Part shown: one piece after another, positions 40,180 through 45,318 of the stretch
Position numbering within the stretch: the stretch's first letter is position 1
Layout of the letters: every line of letters starts with the position of its first letter
Assembly: GCA_051655155.1 (NCBI GenBank)
Contig: JBOFZL010000075.1
Coordinates: 1-45,318, forward strand
Direction: 5' to 3'
Origin: JBOFZL01 sp051655155
Lineage (GTDB): Bacteria > Bacillota > Clostridia > Peptostreptococcales > Filifactoraceae
DNA length: 45,318 nt
Made by a program: the position numbers and the translations under genes
Notes under the pieces: model-generated
Told to the model about the DNA's origin: nothing
What the model saw: the letters and a program-made list of their open reading frames with translations, nothing else
Database searches by the model: none

Positions 40180-41817
40180 ATGAAAACGTTAAAAATTAAA
40201 GTATTAAGCATTTTTATGAGTTTAATAATGTCACTTACTATGATACCAAACAATGTATTCGCACAAGGAGAAACATCTGTATTAAACGAAGAAGTTGTAA
40301 GTAGTGAAAATTTAAATCTTGTAGAAAGAATAGTTCCGTCAAACATACAAGTTAGAAATGTAGAAAGTGCTAGGACGTTTGATATTCAAGAAGTAGATTA
40401 TAGATGTTCATCTATGAACCCAGATGGAAGATACGAAAGTAAGTGGGAAGGTATAGCACCATATGCACCATTATTTGGACATATGGTAAATAATGGAAAA
40501 TATACAAGACCACTCGGAAAAGAAAATGGAGATTTAGGATGGGGCTGGGGTAGCTCAGATTATATGACAGGATATTTACTTGTAGATTTAGAAAAGTTTG
40601 GCGAGCAAGGAACAGAAGGCTTACCAAAAGACGAATATGGTTTAGCAAATATAGGGATAGTAAGAGTAGCTAATAAATATAGCAGAAATAATGATTTTAC
40701 ATCTTGGAAAGAAAGTATAAAAGAAGCATTTAAAGAATATAACGGAAATGAAGGATTTACTAAAAAAGGATATGCAGGTGGTAGTGCATATCAAGAAACA
40801 AAGCTTGTAATATGGGACGGATATAAAAGATTAAGAGGAATAGATAAAAAAACTAAAAAAGAATACATAACATATGTAGAAGATAAATATTCGGCAAACA
40901 CAGTAAAAAGACAAAATTTAGCAAATTATGTAAAGAAACACTTAAATAATGGAGCAAAGCTGCAAGGATATATAACAGCAGATTATGGTTTAAAGGATGT
41001 ATACGAACCATCAGAAACCCTATATCGCACATATGAAAAGCAGATAAGATACGTGCCACATATAAAAATAACAGGTGTAACATATGATATAGAGTTAGAA
41101 TATGAAAATGCACCAGAAGGAGTTGAATTACCTAAAGAAGTTCAAGTAAATGCAGGATATAAATTGGTTTTACCAGAAATAGATAGATATCATACAGCAA
41201 TATTAGATGAGTTTGGCAAAGAAATAACTGACGAAATATTTGTTGAAAAAAATATGAAAGTAAAAGTTAAATTAACCCAAATAGATTATGAAAAAGACGC
41301 CGATGGAGATGGATTATCTGATAATTTTGAAAAAATGATAGGTACTAATCCTGATAATATGGATACTGACGGTGATGGTTTAACAGATGGATTTGAATAT
41401 AACTATCTTACAACAGATTTATTATTGAAAGATACTGACGAAAATAAAGTGTCAGATGCAGATGAGGATTTCAATAATGATGGACTTTCAAATATTGAAG
41501 AACAAAGATTAAATACTGATCCTAGTAGTACAGATACAGATGGTGACACTTTAAAAGATGATGACGAGGTAAATGTATATAAAACAAATCCTTTATTAAG
41601 AGATACAGATAATGATGGAATAGATGATGCTGACGAAATAAAACTTGGATTATATCCAACTAATCCCTCATCAGACGGTGTTACATTGGATTCAGAAAGA
41701 AAATTTGAACAAGTAGCTGATGATTCTATTAAGGATGAATCACTGCTAAATACTAATAATTTCTTGATACCTACTGTTTCAGGTAATGTTCCAGGAAATA
41801 TATCAAAAAAAATGTAA
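40180..41817 (+). CDS. Secreted protein, part 1: signal peptide, unknown N domain, calcium-type repeats
   Basis: 545 residues. Signal peptide 1-28 (cleavage after NNVFA). Residues about 45-300 form a domain I do not recognise, with many Tyr and Trp (YAPLFGHMVNN, LGWGWGSSDYMTGYLLVD). A small beta domain follows (VTYDIELEYENAPEGVELPKEV, 300-365, SHIRT-like). Residues 370-520 are DxDGDGLxD thrombospondin type 3 / binary-toxin-like calcium repeats (DADGDGLSDNFEKMIGTNPD and four more). The frame ends at an eight-A run (about 41805-41812), and the next frame continues the protein (NVKIEKSYSSTFNENRSVLS), so this is the N-terminal third of a larger protein. Function unknown; adhesin or toxin suggested. 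Confidence 0.75.
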   Translation: MKTLKIKVLSIFMSLIMSLTMIPNNVFAQGETSVLNEEVVSSENLNLVERIVPSNIQVRNVESARTFDIQEVDYRCSSMNPDGRYESKWEGIAPYAPLFGHMVNNGKYTRPLGKENGDLGWGWGSSDYMTGYLLVDLEKFGEQGTEGLPKDEYGLANIGIVRVANKYSRNNDFTSWKESIKEAFKEYNGNEGFTKKGYAGGSAYQETKLVIWDGYKRLRGIDKKTKKEYITYVEDKYSANTVKRQNLANYVKKHLNNGAKLQGYITADYGLKDVYEPSETLYRTYEKQIRYVPHIKITGVTYDIELEYENAPEGVELPKEVQVNAGYKLVLPEIDRYHTAILDEFGKEITDEIFVEKNMKVKVKLTQIDYEKDADGDGLSDNFEKMIGTNPDNMDTDGDGLTDGFEYNYLTTDLLLKDTDENKVSDADEDFNNDGLSNIEEQRLNTDPSSTDTDGDTLKDDDEVNVYKTNPLLRDTDNDGIDDADEIKLGLYPTNPSSDGVTLDSERKFEQVADDSIKDESLLNTNNFLIPTVSGNVPGNISKKM

Positions 41818-41864
41818 AAATAGAAAAATCATACAGTTCAACATTTAACGAAAATCGTAGCGTT

Positions 41865-43295
41865 TTGAGTGATATTATACGTTTAGAAAAAACTTATAAA
41901 GAACCATTAACATTATCTTTCCAATTTAAAGAAAAATATGTTGGAGATATAAAAAATATAAGCATAGTATCATATTCAGAAACTGGACTTGAACTTGTTG
42001 ATACAAAAATAGATGAAAATAATTTTAAAATTTATGGAGAGGTTAGTGAAAATGCTGATTATTTTGTAATTGATGTTGATGAGTTTTTAAAAGGGTTAGG
42101 AATAGATGTTTTTTCGAATGTAATAGAAAAAAGAGAAAACTTTGAAACAAAGATGTACAGTGATAGGAATACTTCTGTAGTATACAACAAATTTGAAAAT
42201 AAAAATTATTTTGATGAATTTGCAAAAAATGATTATGATTTTTTGTATGACAATTATGGAAATGTGATTGATAAAAAAGAAAAAGTTTCATCAAACGAAA
42301 TATTAAAAACTACTACACCAGCTTATATATATGTCAATTTGTATGATGTTAGTACATCTACTGGTAATAGCATAACTTTTAGATCATTAAATAAATCCAA
42401 CAGTGCTACAGGAAAAGCTGATATAGTATTTGTAGTGGATACTACTGGTTCAATGGGAAGTGCTATATCGAATACAAAAAATAATATAAATGATTTTTCT
42501 CAAAGGTTAGTAGAAGAATATAATATAGATGCAAATTTTTCTCTGATTGAATTTAAGGACATAACATCTGATGGTAATGAAAGTACAATTCAACACAAAA
42601 GCAATACATCAAATTGGTTTACTAATATAGATTATTTTAAAAATGAAGTAAATACTTTATCTCCATACGGTGGTGGAGATTCCCCAGAAACAGCGATAGA
42701 TGCTTTAGCGATGGCATATGAATTAAATTATAGAAATGATGCAACTAAATTTATAATTTTAGTAACTGACGCTCCATATAAAATAGATAATTCATATGGA
42801 ATAAAAGATATGCAAGAAGTGTCAGAATTGTTTTCAAAAAATAATATTATAGTTTCGGCAATATCATATGATGAAAATTGGTATAAACAAATAATAGATC
42901 AAACAATAGGTTTGTTTGGAGCTATAAATGGAAACTTTAGTGAAATATTATTAAAACTTGCAAATAGAATAGGTAAATTAACAAATGACGGCGAATGGGT
43001 ATTTTTAGATGACTATAGTGGGGTTAAGCTAAGTGATACTATTGATAAAATCAATATAAATGACACCGATAACGATGGATTAAGCGATGCAGAGGAGTTG
43101 GAAAAAAGTATTGAAAAAAGCATGATCTCTTTTATTGAATTACTGCTTAACCGAAAAAATATCATAAAAGAAAATTATGCAGGTAAAAAAACTATAAATG
43201 TGTGGGAGTATATATCTAATCCTACGTTGATAGATACAGATTACGATGGCATCCCAGATGGAGAAAAAGACTATGATGAAATTTCAACTGTATAA
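41865..43295 (+). CDS. Secreted protein, part 2: vWA domain (frameshifted from part 1)
   Basis: 476 residues counted from a TTG at 41865, but coding similarity begins at about 41812, directly after the A-run that ends part 1, so the TTG is not a true start. A beta-rich region (LTLSFQFKEKYVGDIKNISI) precedes a von Willebrand A domain from about residue 184: KADIVFVVDTTGSMGSAISN carries a DxTxS-type metal site, and VTDAPYK gives the later Asp. A single calcium repeat follows (NDTDNDGLSDAEELE) and another near the end (DTDYDGIPDGEKDYD). The frame ends at a TAA (43293-43295) with part 3 continuing in the same frame. Confidence 0.7.
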   Translation: MSDIIRLEKTYKEPLTLSFQFKEKYVGDIKNISIVSYSETGLELVDTKIDENNFKIYGEVSENADYFVIDVDEFLKGLGIDVFSNVIEKRENFETKMYSDRNTSVVYNKFENKNYFDEFAKNDYDFLYDNYGNVIDKKEKVSSNEILKTTTPAYIYVNLYDVSTSTGNSITFRSLNKSNSATGKADIVFVVDTTGSMGSAISNTKNNINDFSQRLVEEYNIDANFSLIEFKDITSDGNESTIQHKSNTSNWFTNIDYFKNEVNTLSPYGGGDSPETAIDALAMAYELNYRNDATKFIILVTDAPYKIDNSYGIKDMQEVSELFSKNNIIVSAISYDENWYKQIIDQTIGLFGAINGNFSEILLKLANRIGKLTNDGEWVFLDDYSGVKLSDTIDKININDTDNDGLSDAEELEKSIEKSMISFIELLLNRKNIIKENYAGKKTINVWEYISNPTLIDTDYDGIPDGEKDYDEISTV

Positions 43296-44762
43296 ATGTT
43301 TAACTTAGATAGATACAGAAGTATAAAAACACGATTAGATGAAGAATCAAGAAGTGGAAAATTTGAGGCAATAGCACACTGGAATGAAGGTGATAAAAAT
43401 TTTTCCACTAAAAATCCTATACAATTTACTGTAGATTATAGGATGTTTTTTGAAAATAATAAAGATTATAAAAATGATCTTGCAAAATTAGCATGGCTAT
43501 ATGCGTTTGATATTTACAGCTGTAATCCTGAAAAAGAAGCAGAAGATAAAGTTTTTATAAAAACTACAAAATCATTGAATATAGATGCAAAAAATGATAA
43601 TACAAAATTACAAAAAAACTTTGGAATGAAAGATGTAGAAAATATAGTAATAAATAAAGATAATTATTTTGAAGATAAAGATGATATTACCGAAATAGTT
43701 ATAGGACATAGAAAGGTTAGTTATAAAGGAAAAGAAAAAGAAATTGTACTTTTTGTAGTTAGAGGAACAAACGGAACACATTCAGAGTGGTCAAGCAACT
43801 TTGATGTGGGAGCAGATACAAAAGAATACTATGATGCTACTGGAGAAGATGTCACTGAAGAAAAACATCCACATTGGAAAAACAAGTATAACCATAAAGG
43901 TTTTGACGTAACTGCTAATAGAGTGATAGAAAAGGTAGATGATTATTTATCACGTCACTCTTTAAATAGTGGATCTATACTTATTACAGGACATTCTAGG
44001 GGTGCTGCTGTAGCAAACCTACTAGCGAAATCTTTTGTAGACAAGAAAAAATTTAATGTATATGCCTATACTTTTGCAACTCCTAATAATACAACCGCGA
44101 AAAATGTAGGAAACTACAATGAAATATTCAATATAGTTAACAATGACGATTTGATTCCATATATGCCATTAACCAAATGGGGTTTTAACAAATATGGACA
44201 AATAAGGAAAATAAGTGTAAAGGATAACTATGAAGACAGTTCAGCTTTTGATAATAAAAAAAGCTCATTTGAATGGTTAACAGGAGAAGATTACAATCTA
44301 GATGGAGGAACAACGAGAACGGTCAATGCTTTTGGGAAATTAGCCAATAATCGTGAAGAGTTATATGTAATGGATAGTAGCAATGATGGTAGAGCTATTG
44401 AGAATGAATATAGAAGTACAAATTATAAAGATGCAATAGCAAGTATAAAAAAATGTAAAGAAGATTTAGAAGCTGAAAAATTATTGAGATTTTCTAAAGT
44501 TGAAATTGAAAAAGATTCTGGAACTTTAGTCTCTTCTTATAGAGCAAAAGTAAACTATTGCCCTGCCTACGCCATGCAAACATTGGCTAATATGGCATCT
44601 AATGTTGGACCTGTGACTGGAAGAAGTTTATCTGGCAAATACAATTCAGCAAAAGTGTCTTTTATAAAATCAAGTGGGAAATTGGGTATAGGAGGGATGA
44701 CACATCCTCACATGCCAATAACGTATTATTTGATAGTAAATAATGATTTTAGAAAAATATAA
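43296..44762 (+). CDS. Secreted protein, part 3: class 3 lipase-like domain
   Basis: 488 residues. The ATG follows the TAA of part 2 at once, in the same frame and without a ribosome binding site, so the two were one frame before an ochre stop arose. The alpha/beta-hydrolase core contains VLFVVRGTNGTHSEWSSNFD, the nucleophile elbow GHSRGAAVANLLAKSF (catalytic Ser), and VYAYTFATPNNTT...FNIVNNDDLIPYMPL with the likely catalytic Asp. It resembles fungal-type lipase 3 / DUF2974 enzymes that cleave lipids or esters. With the upstream parts it would act outside the cell, or on a neighbour's membrane. Confidence 0.72.
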   Translation: MFNLDRYRSIKTRLDEESRSGKFEAIAHWNEGDKNFSTKNPIQFTVDYRMFFENNKDYKNDLAKLAWLYAFDIYSCNPEKEAEDKVFIKTTKSLNIDAKNDNTKLQKNFGMKDVENIVINKDNYFEDKDDITEIVIGHRKVSYKGKEKEIVLFVVRGTNGTHSEWSSNFDVGADTKEYYDATGEDVTEEKHPHWKNKYNHKGFDVTANRVIEKVDDYLSRHSLNSGSILITGHSRGAAVANLLAKSFVDKKKFNVYAYTFATPNNTTAKNVGNYNEIFNIVNNDDLIPYMPLTKWGFNKYGQIRKISVKDNYEDSSAFDNKKSSFEWLTGEDYNLDGGTTRTVNAFGKLANNREELYVMDSSNDGRAIENEYRSTNYKDAIASIKKCKEDLEAEKLLRFSKVEIEKDSGTLVSSYRAKVNYCPAYAMQTLANMASNVGPVTGRSLSGKYNSAKVSFIKSSGKLGIGGMTHPHMPITYYLIVNNDFRKI

Positions 44763-44777
44763 TTTGGAGTATATATA

Positions 44778-45197
44778 ATGCAAAAGTATATCTTAAAATC
44801 GAAATTAATGAAAGTAATTCTGATATATATTACTTTGTATTTTGTACAATTTATTGCTATACCTCTCTCTTTTGGGAATATAATGTCAACCGGAAACGAA
44901 GCAAATTTCATATTAATTATCAGTTGTCTTTTATCATCATCAATTATTGTTCTTTTTGTAACAACCACTATATATTTTTGGGTAATAGGTTTATTATTTT
45001 ATGATTTGCTTGTTTGTTTATATAATGCTGAAGGCTATTATGGAATTGGAGTGTATGGATTATTTGAAAGTGCATCATTTAGCTTTGAAAATTTGATATT
45101 TGATCTTTTATGGATAAATATAGGATATTTAATTATTCAGTTAATAATTTTATTTTTTGTAAGTATTGTAAAAAAACATATGAGATCAAAGAAATAA
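44778..45197 (+). CDS. Small four-helix membrane protein, possible immunity partner
   Basis: 139 residues with four hydrophobic segments (about residues 11-32, 43-60, 62-82, 107-133) and a basic C-terminus (KKHMRSKK). No family recognised. TTGGAG lies 10 bases before the ATG, which is 15 bases after the lipase stop, so it belongs to the same transcript, and a terminator follows it. A small membrane protein directly after a secreted lipase-like protein fits a toxin-immunity pair, but this is inference from position only. Confidence 0.6.
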   Translation: MQKYILKSKLMKVILIYITLYFVQFIAIPLSFGNIMSTGNEANFILIISCLLSSSIIVLFVTTTIYFWVIGLLFYDLLVCLYNAEGYYGIGVYGLFESASFSFENLIFDLLWINIGYLIIQLIILFFVSIVKKHMRSKK

Positions 45198-45209
45198 TAT
45201 TGGTGAACC

Positions 45210-45251
45210 AAAAAACTACCTTAATCAAAAAAGATTTTGGTAGTTTTTTAT
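45210..45251 (+). terminator. Terminator after membrane protein gene
   Basis: AAAAAACTACC (45210-45220) pairs with GGTAGTTTTTT (45239-45249); an inner AATC/GATT pair closes the loop. The last 67 bases of the window show no gene. Confidence 0.85.
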
Positions 45252-45318
45252 GCGATTTTATCTTCCCTTCCCTTTCTTCCTATGCCTTATTCCAGAGTTT
45301 TTTGAATGAAGAGATTTC

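Noticed and set aside
40853..41113. Minus-strand frames inside the secreted-protein and pur genes
   Set aside because: They are shadows of strongly supported plus-strand genes, lack ribosome binding sites and give low-complexity Leu/His-rich products.

Overview
The window is low-GC DNA (many A-runs, AGGAGG-type ribosome binding sites, clostridial protein sequences) from an anaerobic Firmicute in Clostridia or a neighbouring class. No rRNA, tRNA or CRISPR array is visible, so I do not name a genus. No database search was possible; family names rest on recognised motifs and remembered family patterns.

Layout. (1) 1-9093 is conserved chromosome: 3' part of metG, tatD, secG, a K+-dependent membrane pyrophosphatase, a convergent ttcA-like gene, a glyoxalase, thioredoxin, then guaB-guaA behind a purine-type riboswitch with a readable terminator/antiterminator switch. 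(2) 9082-12319 is a collapsed integrative element at the 3' end of guaA: an 11-bp direct repeat of the guaA end flanks transposon debris (frameshifted tnpV, a DUF6809-like remnant) and one intact cargo gene, a PD-(D/E)XK plus DUF2075 helicase protein. (3) 12590-14340 (minus strand) holds two genes for exported proteins and a decayed third. (4) 14493-25339 is the purine operon purE-C-F-M-N-H-(D-L), ending in a single-frame PurD-PurL fusion; with guaBA this gives the path from PRPP to GMP except purB and other missing steps. (5) 25411-28388 is yabN/mazG, HU and rlmD.

(6) 28389-33430, directly after rlmD, is an accessory patchwork with visibly higher GC in places: a DUF4268 gene, a broken type III restriction subunit, a relaxase remnant, a LytTR-DUF3021 regulatory pair and an IS256 remnant. 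(7) 33510-37966 holds a WYL regulator, then a likely operon of GyrI-like, ClbS/DfsB-like and SPL-type radical SAM proteins, and an AraC-GyrI regulator. The WYL gene and the operon carry the same TGACA-N5-TGTCA palindrome in their promoters. Because GyrI-like and ClbS-like families include hydrolases of DNA-alkylating cyclopropane toxins, and WYL and SPL families are linked to DNA damage, I read this as a candidate genotoxin-response unit. (8) 38000-39930 is a mobile-element graveyard (serine recombinase, IS200 transposase, ssb and HTH remnants) that also contains a candidate structured RNA and a long perfect hairpin. (9) 40180-45250 encodes what looks like one huge secreted protein (unknown N domain, calcium-type repeats, vWA, class 3 lipase) now split into three reading frames, followed by a four-helix membrane protein that could be its immunity partner.

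The most novel-looking items are the WYL/GyrI/ClbS/SPL unit, the guaA-sited defence remnant, the PurD-PurL fusion, the unusual loops of the guaB riboswitch and the secreted vWA-lipase protein with its small membrane neighbour.
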